Numbered from the stretch's first letter, positions 1-5,346 are shown. The stretch: 5,893 nucleotides of DNA from Porticoccaceae bacterium (GCA_019090225.1 JAHRWI010000205.1:1-5893), one strand, 5' to 3'. Notes: generated by a model not told the origin, from the letters alone. A program made the numbers and translations.

Positions 1-199
1 CGTTTGTATATGCATCATTACCGCCACATTCACAAACTGCTTTGTGAATGGCGACTTTATATGATTCATTTGTTGCTGTTTTATTGCCTCTGTTTCTATC
101 CCTCTTTACATGGGCTAATGCTTTTCTATGAAGCCATCTTTCATAGGCTGCTTGTTCTACCAAGGCTGACATTTGTTCTGTGAGTTGATATTTACGCAT
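1..199 (-). CDS. Integron cassette protein, N-terminal part (truncated by window edge)
   Basis: An open frame starts at ATG 199-197 and runs off the left edge, giving 66 residues without a stop. It begins MRKYQLTEQM and is rich in basic residues (HRKALAHVKRDRNRGN around residues 24-39), with a Cys-x-Cys-Gly-Gly near residues 56-60 followed by NDAYTN. Its start lies only 10 bases past the GTTAGCT core of the attC site on its right, the usual layout for the first gene of a cassette. There is no clear Shine-Dalgarno, only an A-rich GTGAAAAACC before the ATG. From memory, the pattern resembles a family of cassette-borne hypothetical proteins with an HNH-nuclease-like look, but the catalytic part would lie outside the window, so that function is not shown here. 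The frame itself is likely real; the assignment is weak. Confidence 0.65.
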   Translation of the reverse strand, partial: MRKYQLTEQMSALVEQAAYERWLHRKALAHVKRDRNRGNKTATNESYKVAIHKAVCECGGNDAYTN

Positions 200-209
200 G
201 GTTTTTCAC

Positions 210-287
210 AGCTAACGCCTAAATAAGGGGCGCGAGGTACGAGCGTCCAAGAGAGCGATAGCGAACGACTTGATTTTCTTGTTAGGC
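210..287 (-). other. attC recombination site 1 (between the first two cassettes)
   Basis: On the minus strand the site opens with R'' GCCTAAC (287-281) and closes with R' GTTAGCT (216-210). The inner arms AAATCAAG and CTTATTT are nearly complementary with one unpaired C, the kind of bulge integron integrases use to choose the strand. Total length is 78 bp, within the usual attC range. It follows the stop of the 94-residue cassette gene by about 11 bases and precedes the ATG of the next cassette gene, so it belongs to the 94-residue gene's cassette (about 216-608). Confidence 0.82.
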
Positions 288-298
288 ATTTTTAGCAT

Positions 299-583
299 CT
301 ATTCGTTATCCGTGCCGCGATGATCAATTGTTGGGATATCATTAAGTAACTCGATCAAAGTTGAGCGGTTAACAATTACCTCACAAAGTTTTTTAGGCTT
401 GTCGTTATTACCTTTTGTCATCACATCCAGATGCATATAGTCAATGTTGTCAGCGGTTAATTCACTGACAACCGGAAACTGTATCCAACGCTCCGAAAAT
501 TCACACCTGAGAATTTTGTTTTCTTTATCTTCCCGCTTTCTTCTCTTGTATCGAAAGCCGCCATATACCACTTTATTCGACAT
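299..583 (-). CDS. Hypothetical integron cassette protein, 94 aa
   Basis: A complete small gene in its own cassette: ATG at 583, stop TAG at 301-299, and a good ribosome-binding site (GAAAGGAAAA about 6 bases upstream). The product begins MSNKVVYGGFRYKRRKREDK, with a very basic stretch (YKRRKREDKENK, residues 12-23), followed by a mixed charged region and an acidic C-terminus ending GTDNE. No signal peptide, membrane segment or recognised motif is visible, so it is probably cytoplasmic. It is flanked by attC sites on both sides (603-674 upstream, 210-287 downstream), so it is likely carried as a mobile cassette and depends on an upstream promoter for expression. I do not recognise the family. 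The frame is well supported by its ribosome-binding site and cassette geometry; the function is unknown. Confidence 0.78.
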   Translation of the reverse strand: MSNKVVYGGFRYKRRKREDKENKILRCEFSERWIQFPVVSELTADNIDYMHLDVMTKGNNDKPKKLCEVIVNRSTLIELLNDIPTIDHRGTDNE

Positions 584-602
584 CGGTATTTTCCTTTCTC
601 AA

Positions 603-674
603 TCCTAACGACAAAGCTCACCGACGGCAATGAAGCGCAGCGGAATTGCCGTCCGGTGCAGCGCCTTGTTAGCT
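603..674 (-). other. attC recombination site 2 (downstream of SRPBCC cassette gene)
   Basis: This is the clearest attC in the window, 72 bp. On the minus strand: R'' AGCTAAC (674-668), spacer AAGGC, then an arm GCTGCACC-G-GACGGCAA that pairs with TTGCCGTC-GGTG-AGC, then spacer TTTGTC and R' GTTAGGA (609-603). The 8-bp inner stem GACGGCAA/TTGCCGTC is perfect, and unpaired G bases interrupt the stem at two places, as expected of a folded attC. It sits between the stop of the 152-residue SRPBCC gene and the start of the 94-residue gene. Confidence 0.9.
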
Positions 675-689
675 GTAATATTCAGCATA

Positions 690-1148
690 TTATTCGGCAA
701 TTGCTTCTTTATATGGATATCCTTTTCCAGTCTCTATATAGTTCTTCAAGCTTCCTAAGAAATACCCCCAGCCTGCTTCGCAGATTTCATAGCATTCAAG
801 TGCTGGCACTAATCCTTCGTGAGTTAAAGTTACCTTGCTCCCTGTTTCATTTTCTATTATCTCCCATTTGATGGTGGTTCCTTTCCATTCATCTTTTTTT
901 GTTATGCCTTCAAGGTCGTGATTTGCCTCAGCAACCTTCCAGACAATAAATCGATTTGGGAAGGCCTCGGATACCGTCATCACCCAAGATGTTGTTTTCT
1001 CAAACCTAACGATCAACTGGTCTCCGACTTGCAGAGCTTGGTTTGATAATTCCGTCCACCATTTATCAATGTCCTTTGTAATTGCGTTGTACACTGATTC
1101 AGGTTTTGCGGAGATCAGAATATCTGTTGAATAGCTTCGTCCCGACAT
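690..1148 (-). CDS. SRPBCC (AHSA1-like) domain protein, cassette-borne, 152 aa
   Basis: The whole protein is one START/Bet v 1-type (SRPBCC) domain of the AHSA1-like group. The N-terminus YSTDILISAKPESVYNAITK is the first strand and helix typical of these folds, followed by DKWWTELS, a strand region with VGDQLIVRF, the FIVWKV segment, EWKGTTIKWEI, GSKVTLTHEGL, and a C-terminal helix (CEAGWGYFLGSLKNYIETGKG). Such domains form a hydrophobic cavity for small ligands or partner proteins; the specific ligand cannot be read from the sequence. Length (152 aa) is normal for a single-domain member. The ATG at 1148 is supported by a strong ribosome-binding site, GGAAGGAGAGG, 7 bases upstream. It sits in a cassette (about 609-1195) bounded by attC 603-674 and the site at 1190-1284. 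AHSA1-like genes are common integron cargo. No signal peptide is seen, so it is likely cytoplasmic. Confidence 0.9.
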   Translation of the reverse strand: MSGRSYSTDILISAKPESVYNAITKDIDKWWTELSNQALQVGDQLIVRFEKTTSWVMTVSEAFPNRFIVWKVAEANHDLEGITKKDEWKGTTIKWEIIENETGSKVTLTHEGLVPALECYEICEAGWGYFLGSLKNYIETGKGYPYKEAIAE

Positions 1149-1189
1149 AAATTGCCCTCTCCTTCCATATGATCGATCTACGCTAATAA

Positions 1190-1284
1190 AGCTAACGCTA
1201 TTGTAATTCGCCGCCTAAAACTTTACTTGTGGCCGCGACAAATTCTATCTTTAAAATAAAGCCAAAACGAAGCCGCTGTTAGGC
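1190..1284 (-). other. attC-like site 3, end of gene-poor cassette A
   Basis: On the minus strand it runs from R'' GCCTAAC (1284-1278) to R' GTTAGCT (1196-1190). An inner palindrome CCGCCTA (1211-1217) pairs with TAGGCGG (1280-1286 region). The spacing between the outer core and inner arm is longer than in a textbook attC, so the exact limits are uncertain. The assignment is supported by the exact end of the tandem duplication at the TAAC/GTTA core here, by the SRPBCC gene starting downstream, and by site 4 having the same layout. Confidence 0.6.
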
Positions 1285-1572
1285 GGTCGGATTGACAAAT
1301 TTGTTAAGGGCAGCGTTGACCTGGCTACATGCGTTGGCCTTAAAGTTGGCATCAGCCCCATTGAAAGCGAAACACCATGCCTGGACACACCTTGATACAA
1401 AAACGGTACTCATTGAACGGACAGTTTAATGGGTTTATGAGCACTAAACTTTTAATTGAGTACCACGTTGCCACCTATTTTATTTGGGCTACTTTGCCTG
1501 AAATTCGCACTGGCTTGAAGCAGCCTGAATTTACTATGGCCTATTTGCTATTAAAACCAGAACAGCCTTTAA
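1196..1572 (-). repeat. Tandem 377-bp cassette unit A (no convincing gene)
   Basis: This unit aligns without gaps to the unit at 1573-1949 at a constant offset of 377 bases; by hand count about 40 positions differ over 365 bp, or roughly 89% identity. On the minus strand it starts with GTTAAAGG and ends at GTTAGCT, so both ends fall at integrase-type GTTA cores. It contains a 44-codon minus-strand frame (see 1279-1413) but nothing longer that is convincing. Substitutions between the copies do not favour silent changes in the frames I compared, which suggests a non-coding or decaying cassette. Confidence 0.75.
1279..1413 (-). CDS. Possible 44-aa ORF in cassette A (doubtful)
   Basis: The minus-strand frame ATG 1413-1411 to TAA 1281-1279 encodes 44 residues ending NAALNKFVNPTA. 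Its stop is formed by the R'' core GCCTAAC of the attC, an arrangement often seen in real cassette genes. Against it: no Shine-Dalgarno before the ATG, and in the sister copy the same frame reads through because R'' is GCCTTAC there. By hand comparison about eight residues differ while only about two changes are silent, so there is no sign of selection on the protein. It is listed because very short cassette genes exist, but a chance frame is more likely. Confidence 0.2.
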   Translation of the reverse strand: MSTVFVSRCVQAWCFAFNGADANFKANACSQVNAALNKFVNPTA

Positions 1573-1661
1573 CGTTTTTGTAATGCGCCGCCTAACACAG
1601 TATTGGTGGCCGCGAAAAACTCCAATTTAAAGATAATGCTAAAACGAAGCCCCGGTAAGGC
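1567..1661 (-). other. attC-like site 4, between the two duplicated cassettes
   Basis: This is the counterpart of site 3, shifted by 377 bases. On the minus strand R'' reads GCCTTAC (1661-1655), departing from the expected AAC ending, and R' reads GTTAAAG (1573-1567). The inner palindrome CCGCCTAAC (1589-1596) against GTAAGGCGG is kept with one mismatch. The altered R'' suggests a degenerate, perhaps inactive, site. Confidence 0.55.
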
Positions 1662-1949
1662 GGTCGCATTGACAAACTGGTTAAGGGCAGCGTTGACCTG
1701 GCTACATGCGTTGGCCTTGAAGTTGGCACCAGCCCCATTGGAAGCGAAACACCGTGCCTGGGCACACCCTGAAACAAAAATGGTACTCATTGAACGGACA
1801 GTTTAATGGGTTTATGAGCATTAAACTTTTAATTGAGTACCACGTTGCCACATATTCTATTTGGACTACTTTGCCTGAATTCCGCACTGGATTAAAGCAG
1901 CTCAAATTTACTATGGTCTACTTGCTATTAAAACCAGAACAGCCTTTAA
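1573..1949 (-). repeat. Tandem 377-bp cassette unit B (no convincing gene)
   Basis: This is the second copy of the 377-bp unit and, in the reading direction of the array, the first visible cassette. Homology to unit A stops abruptly at CTTTAAC (1944-1950); the next bases, TATTAATG, are unrelated to those following the same point in unit A. The break at the integrase core is what integrase-mediated insertion predicts. The frame corresponding to the 44-codon ORF of unit A runs on to 73 codons here (1569-1790) only because its stop in R'' is lost, so I do not treat it as a gene. Confidence 0.75.
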
Positions 1950-1964
1950 CTATTAATGAACGCC

Positions 1965-2188
1965 CCGGTCAGTATATGTTCCTAACCTGAGACTGGTCGG
2001 TATATGTACCGGATTTCGGATGATATGCAGATTGGTCGGTATATCATTCCCTGGCACCAATTGAATTAGCGCTCTAATGTATTGATTTTAAAGATAAATA
2101 CAAGCTCTATTATTTTCAGCCTAAATATGAGGCGATGGCCTCAATAAGTGGTTTTTTTGCACATACTCGAGACGGGGCGGTATATGTT
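1965..2188 (+). repeat. Four dispersed copies of a GGTCGGTATATGT motif
   Basis: Copies lie at 1965-1980 (CCGGTCAGTATATGTT), 1993-2008 (CTGGTCGGTATATGTA), 2032-2047 (TTGGTCGGTATATCAT) and 2173-2188 (CGGGGCGGTATATGTT), all in the same orientation. The second and fourth share a longer context: GAGAC-x-GG-x-CGGTATATGT matches at 17 of 19 positions. Spacings are irregular (28, 39 and 141 bases). Possible readings are protein-binding sites, integrase-binding direct repeats of an attI, or the multiple terminal repeats of a lost insertion element; the sequence does not decide. Confidence 0.6.
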
Positions 2189-2288
2189 GTCAAAATAAAT
2201 TCGCCACACTCACCTGTAACTCGTTGAATATTATAGTTAAAAATCCTCTGTTTACATAAGAGCCAAGATAACAAGCTAAATCGGAAAA

Positions 2289-2322
2289 TTGACGATATTA
2301 CATCAACTGTTGATATGTACAG
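2289..2322 (+). promoter_or_regulatory. LexA-box-like palindrome with possible promoter
   Basis: CTGT-TGATATGT-ACAG at 2307-2322 is a perfect CTGT-N8-ACAG, the core of the gammaproteobacterial LexA (SOS) operator, with matching AA/TT flanks. A TTGACG at 2289-2294 could act as a -35, with a weak -10 (GATATG, 2312-2317) inside the palindrome. LexA is known to repress intI promoters in integrons, and this promoter would read rightward, away from the cassette array, as an intI promoter should. No SOS-type gene follows it. A match of this kind is expected by chance in roughly one window of this size in ten. Confidence 0.4.
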
Positions 2323-2391
2323 TTTGATTCCAGGAAAGCTAGCGCGCCTTCAGAGCGAAGGAAAAATATAGCTATTAATTAAAGGATGCTG

Positions 2392-3183
2392 TTAAGCCCG
2401 GGTTCCGGGCTTGGGTGGCTCTTCTGGCGGGCCGGCAAAACACTGTGCAACAGCCATCCACTGTGTAGCAGGTTCACCATTCACTCGAAGGTCGGTATCA
2501 GCGATATTGCGCACTTGCGTTACGACTTGACAAAAATCTACCGCCTGACCGGTAATCTGATTGTCCTCCTGCGGCGTATGCCATTCCCATATTTCGCCAG
2601 ATGGCGCAGTTAGTTTTATATAAGGCGGTGGGCCTGGCGGCTCTAGTTTACGATTAGCAAAGGTCCAGCCGTAGGTTTTAACACCGATGGTAGCGATGTG
2701 ACGAATTCGGTCTGTGTGCTGGCGTGGTGCCTTCAGCAAATCGTAAATCTCCCAACCATGGGCCCAGGTTTCCATTAAGCGAGCCGTAGCGAACATCTTC
2801 AGGCCCATATCTGGTCCTGCCCAGGTGAGGCGTATCTCTGGATCGCTAGCCGCAAAAAGATCACACATTTCTGAAAATTGCCCATACCAGCGCTCAAGCA
2901 TAGTCACACCGGATTCGCCATTTAACCAGCTGCGTGTGTAGTCAACTAAATCTTGTTTCGATGCCTGAACTGTTTCCATAAAGGCCAGAAATTCGTCGCC
3001 ATTTTTGTGGGATGTCATGCCCAGGTAATCACCAAAATACAGATGCTGAACGACGTCGTTAATCGTCCAGTTTTTAAATGTTGTGGCCCTGGTCCAATCT
3101 TCTTCGCCTATGGTTAGGAGGAAGGCATACAACTCGTCACCCTCTGCCCGAAGATCCTTAATAACTTCTGCTAAATCTGACAC
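2392..3183 (-). CDS. TIGR03084-type maleylpyruvate isomerase/DinB-fold protein, 263 aa
   Basis: The N-terminal half (about residues 5-155) has the four-helix DinB/MDMPI_N pattern. WTINDVVQHLYFGDYLG carries the first candidate metal-binding histidine (His47), and the last helix METWAHGWEIYDLL supplies Glu138 and His142. A smaller C-terminal domain (about 160-250) includes YIKLTAPSGEIWEWH and DLRVNGEPATQWMAVAQCFAG, and the protein ends in a proline-rich tail (GPPEEPPKPGTRA). This fits the family annotated as TIGR03084 / mycothiol-dependent maleylpyruvate isomerase-like. Gammaproteobacteria do not usually make mycothiol, so isomerase activity is not implied and the true substrate is unknown. I chose GTG at 3183 as start because GGGAG lies six bases upstream and the fold begins directly after it. 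No signal peptide is seen. The gene lies downstream of a deacylase-type amidohydrolase on the same strand, but a terminator separates them. Confidence 0.85.
   Translation of the reverse strand: MSDLAEVIKDLRAEGDELYAFLLTIGEEDWTRATTFKNWTINDVVQHLYFGDYLGMTSHKNGDEFLAFMETVQASKQDLVDYTRSWLNGESGVTMLERWYGQFSEMCDLFAASDPEIRLTWAGPDMGLKMFATARLMETWAHGWEIYDLLKAPRQHTDRIRHIATIGVKTYGWTFANRKLEPPGPPPYIKLTAPSGEIWEWHTPQEDNQITGQAVDFCQVVTQVRNIADTDLRVNGEPATQWMAVAQCFAGPPEEPPKPGTRA
2394..2412 (-). other. Stem-loop overlapping the end of the TIGR03084-like gene
   Basis: A perfect 7-bp inverted repeat AAGCCCG (2394-2400) / CGGGCTT (2406-2412) with a 5-base loop covers the last codons and part of the stop. On the minus strand no T-run follows directly, only a short TTT some nine bases on. 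It could slow 3' exonucleases or act as a weak terminator; it is not a canonical Rho-independent one. Confidence 0.35.
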
Positions 3184-3200
3184 CGCTCACTCCCAATCCG

Positions 3201-3252
3201 TCTAACTGTTTCTTCTAACTGTTTCTTCTAACTGTTTCTTCTATGCGTTTCT
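3201..3252. repeat. 13-bp tandem repeat (3 perfect + 1 imperfect copies)
   Basis: TCTAACTGTTTCT occurs three times without change (3201-3213, 3214-3226, 3227-3239), then as TCTATGCGTTTCT (3240-3252), and decays into TCTAGCTATT. It lies in the 5' untranslated region of the TIGR03084-like gene, 18 bases before its start codon, so it is probably transcribed as AGAAACAGTTAGA repeats. It has the form of a minisatellite that can gain or lose copies by slippage. Confidence 0.9.
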
Positions 3253-3310
3253 TCTAGCTATTAGCCCTAAGCCTAACTTGCCACTGGGATAAGGACAAAT
3301 ATCCAGCGCA

Positions 3311-3349
3311 TAAAAAAGCCGGGCAATGCTATAAACAATGCCCGGCTTT
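3311..3349 (-). terminator. Rho-independent terminator of the amidohydrolase gene
   Basis: Perfect 11-bp arms AAAGCCGGGCA (3315-3325) and TGCCCGGCTTT (3339-3349) enclose a 13-base loop. On the minus strand the GC-rich stem is followed by six T before an A. It lies 17 bases past the amidohydrolase stop codon and so should end that transcript before the TIGR03084-like gene. The A-run on the other side would not give a U-tract on a plus-strand transcript of similar quality, so it is assigned to the minus strand. Confidence 0.92.
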
Positions 3350-3366
3350 GCGACAAGAAGAAAAAC

Positions 3367-5247
3367 TTACTGGTTGGCTCGCACCGCTCGACCCAGGGTT
3401 TGAGTCCCGAGCGCTTCGGTATATTGACTGCCGTTTTCCCAGGTTCTCACACCATTGATGTAAACCTGCTCGACCACACCGTCCGAACGGTTAACCAGAA
3501 CATCCTGACCAAAGAGCTCATGGAATATTTTGGTACGACCGGCATTCATATCGTGATTTTTGAGGTTTTCTGGATTAATAAGCGCAATGTCTGCCTGGGC
3601 GCCGGGCTCGATTGTGCCGACATCCAAACCGAAAAATTCAGCCGGTTCGCGGGTCAGCCGGTGAACCGCGTGAGCTACCCTTTCCAGACCACGTTTCTGC
3701 GCGATTCGCAGGGTACCGAGGTTACCGTCATAAAAAGACAGGTTGGTCAGGTGAGCACCGGAATCGTTGAATCCAGGCAAGGCATTTTCGTTGAATAAAA
3801 TCTCTTCGACGATATCTTCATCCGTGTTGGCCACATCAAACCACCAGCGAAAACCTCTGTCATACAAGCGCATGCATTGTAGCCAGAACTCTCGCTTATC
3901 CGTGCACTCTTTCGGGAAGCGAGCAAACTCGGTGGCTTCGGCATCGTCTTTCGCGCCAGTCTTACCTTCACTTTCAATGAAGGTAGTCAATCGAGCCAAC
4001 ACGTCTGCGAGGGTGTCGCCATCCCAGCTAGGCACGGCGCTGTCCTGGAAGGTCATCCTGGAAAAGTCCATCTGAAAGGTGGCCTGGTCTTTATTGCCGC
4101 CGAGCTTGGTTAGATTTGCGTTCTCAACGGTCATTTTCGCCCAGTCGCCTTTAAAACGCTCCAGCCAGTCTGGGTCGTTTAATAACGCCAGTCGGGCCTC
4201 GGGCTGATCAGTTTCACAGGCGATTATTTCGCGGGTCGACTCCAGTTCTTCGAAAACGGGAGAAATCATGCCGTCGGACCACATACGGAAACTGCCACCC
4301 AGGGCCTGAAAGTGGATATTGCCTTTAAACAGTTTGGAATTAATCACACTACCAAGCTTAAGCATTTTCTGCCAAATGCCGGGGACCGAGACGAAATCAA
4401 TGGCCGTCAAAGCAGAAATTTTCAGGGCTTTGCCACGGAAACGACCAGCCGACCAGAAATAGCGTTTCAGGGTGCGCAGCATTTTCTCGCCATCGGGATT
4501 GGTCTGCCATACGCCGCCATGCTTGCGGACGATTTCCAGACAGGGTCGCAATTCGTCGCACTCAGCAAAATGGCTGGGGATACGCTGATTTTTGTTAGGG
4601 TCGTTGGCCAGATAGTGGAAAACAATCTGGTCGGTTGACAAACCCATGTAGCCCTTGCTCATGCACTCTTCCACGATGGACTGCATTTTGGCTCGCTCTT
4701 CCTTGTTAGGTGGGCGACTAATCGACGCATCGGTGCCCATTACCTCAACACGTAACATGGAATGGGGCACAAAAGACGCGACATTAGGTCCCAGAGGGAT
4801 ATTGCTAAAGTGATCCAGGTAATCGTTGGCGTTATCCCAGGTGATCTTCTCAATACACTGCGACAGTACCTTCTTAGGCATATTTTCTACCCGGGTAAAA
4901 CAATCGAGGATCGGGTCCTCGCTGCCTTGCTGCTGAGCGCCAAAGGCCACACCTAGAGAGCAGTTACCGACTAGCACGGTCGTTGTGCCATGGCGAACCG
5001 CCTCGCCCAAACCGGGATTCACTTCAACTTCGAGATCCAGGTGAGTGTGGATGTCGAGCATACCGGGCATTAACCACTTGCCTTCAGCATCGACGGTTTC
5101 GCCGATCTCACTGATATCCAGCTTAGCGCCCCGCGCTAAAACTTTGCCATTGAGGATTGCCAGGTCTTCGACGACGGGCGTATTGCCCGTACCGTCAAAT
5201 ACCAGCGCATTTTTGATAAGCGTATCGCATTGATTAAGCTGTGCCAT
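3367..5247 (-). CDS. Amidohydrolase, N-acyl-D-amino-acid deacylase (COG3653) type, 626 aa
   Basis: The N-terminus CDTLIKNALVFDGTG and GKWLMPGMLDIHTHLD (residues 57-71) are the start of the composite beta-sandwich and the HxH metal motif (His67, His69) of the amidohydrolase superfamily. GNCSLG (94-99) matches the D-aminoacylase GNCG motif with its metal-ligand cysteine (Cys96). Near the C-terminus GFNDSGAHLT (492-501) carries the catalytic aspartate (Asp495), followed by LTREPAEFFGLD and IEPGAQADIALINPE, typical of these enzymes. The family removes acyl groups from N-acyl-D-amino acids. Two conserved metal histidines seem absent: where the family has a THIRxE-like motif this protein reads GVWQTNPDGE (245-254), and in place of SHLK it reads ISALTA (277-282). 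At 626 residues it is longer than classical D-aminoacylases (about 480). No signal peptide is seen, so it is probably cytoplasmic. ATG 5247 starts the conserved region, with no strong Shine-Dalgarno. The exact substrate is unknown. Confidence 0.85.
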   Translation of the reverse strand: MAQLNQCDTLIKNALVFDGTGNTPVVEDLAILNGKVLARGAKLDISEIGETVDAEGKWLMPGMLDIHTHLDLEVEVNPGLGEAVRHGTTTVLVGNCSLGVAFGAQQQGSEDPILDCFTRVENMPKKVLSQCIEKITWDNANDYLDHFSNIPLGPNVASFVPHSMLRVEVMGTDASISRPPNKEERAKMQSIVEECMSKGYMGLSTDQIVFHYLANDPNKNQRIPSHFAECDELRPCLEIVRKHGGVWQTNPDGEKMLRTLKRYFWSAGRFRGKALKISALTAIDFVSVPGIWQKMLKLGSVINSKLFKGNIHFQALGGSFRMWSDGMISPVFEELESTREIIACETDQPEARLALLNDPDWLERFKGDWAKMTVENANLTKLGGNKDQATFQMDFSRMTFQDSAVPSWDGDTLADVLARLTTFIESEGKTGAKDDAEATEFARFPKECTDKREFWLQCMRLYDRGFRWWFDVANTDEDIVEEILFNENALPGFNDSGAHLTNLSFYDGNLGTLRIAQKRGLERVAHAVHRLTREPAEFFGLDVGTIEPGAQADIALINPENLKNHDMNAGRTKIFHELFGQDVLVNRSDGVVEQVYINGVRTWENGSQYTEALGTQTLGRAVRANQ

Positions 5248-5294
5248 GTTTGTGCGCCCGAGTTAGTGAATTTACTGCGAATAAGAGTGGCGTG

Positions 5295-5324
5295 ATTTTG
5301 CCGCAATACATTGACACAAATCAA
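5295..5324 (-). promoter_or_regulatory. Possible sigma70 promoter of the amidohydrolase gene
   Basis: On the minus strand TTGATT (5324-5319) and CAAAAT (5300-5295) are separated by 18 bases and would start transcription about 40 bases before the ATG. Both hexamers depart from consensus, so this is a tentative assignment. The palindrome at 5329-5346 lies just upstream of the -35. Confidence 0.35.
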
Positions 5325-5328
5325 GTGC

Positions 5329-5346
5329 TGTTACTGACCAGTAACA
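5329..5346. promoter_or_regulatory. Operator-like perfect inverted repeat upstream of the amidohydrolase
   Basis: TGTTACTG-AC-CAGTAACA has 8-bp arms with no mismatch and a 2-base centre. It lies alone in the 176-base gap between cysS and the amidohydrolase, about 82 bases before the start codon and next to a possible -35. Size and symmetry resemble a dimeric repressor site such as those of TetR-family regulators. No regulator gene lies in the window, so the binding protein is unknown. With a 2-base loop and no T-run it is not a terminator hairpin. Confidence 0.6.

Larger units (their letters stand above)
1951..2391. other. Gene-free AT-rich region at the array end
   Basis: This stretch of about 440 bases separates the last cassette from the conserved chromosomal genes, and I see no coding frame worth reporting in it. 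It holds four CGGTATATGT-type motifs (1965-2188), two short inverted repeats (2065-2078, ATTAG/CTAAT; 2128-2143, TGAGGC/GCCTCA, with a run of seven T at 2152-2158), and a LexA-box-like palindrome (2307-2322). The position matches where attI and the integrase promoter would lie in a complete integron. No integrase is present to the right, so whether this is an integron platform remnant is unproven. Confidence 0.6.

Noticed and set aside
1569..1790. A 73-codon minus-strand frame in unit B.
   Set aside because: It extends through the attC-like site only because the R'' core lost its TAA; the sister copy stops after 44 codons and no Shine-Dalgarno is present.
1377..1990. Two similar plus-strand frames (1377-1583 and 1754-1990), about 57 alignable residues each.
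   Set aside because: They are the same frame in the two duplicated cassette units. The differences are mostly amino-acid changing, there is no ribosome-binding site, and they run against the cassette direction.
2128..2158. Hairpin TGAGGC/GCCTCA followed by seven T, considered as a plus-strand terminator.
   Set aside because: The stem is only 6 bp, the T-run begins nine bases after it, and no plus-strand gene precedes it.
2386..2613. Plus-strand frame starting AAAGG-ATG near the LexA-like box, considered as an integrase remnant.
   Set aside because: It lies almost wholly inside the well-supported minus-strand TIGR03084-like gene and shows no integrase motifs.
3201..3262. Repeats considered as a CRISPR array.
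   Set aside because: The units are 13 bp and directly adjacent with no spacers, so this is a simple tandem repeat.
3400..3798. 132-codon plus-strand frame and other plus-strand frames opposite the amidohydrolase gene.
   Set aside because: They are antisense to a long, well-conserved gene and have no recognisable protein features.
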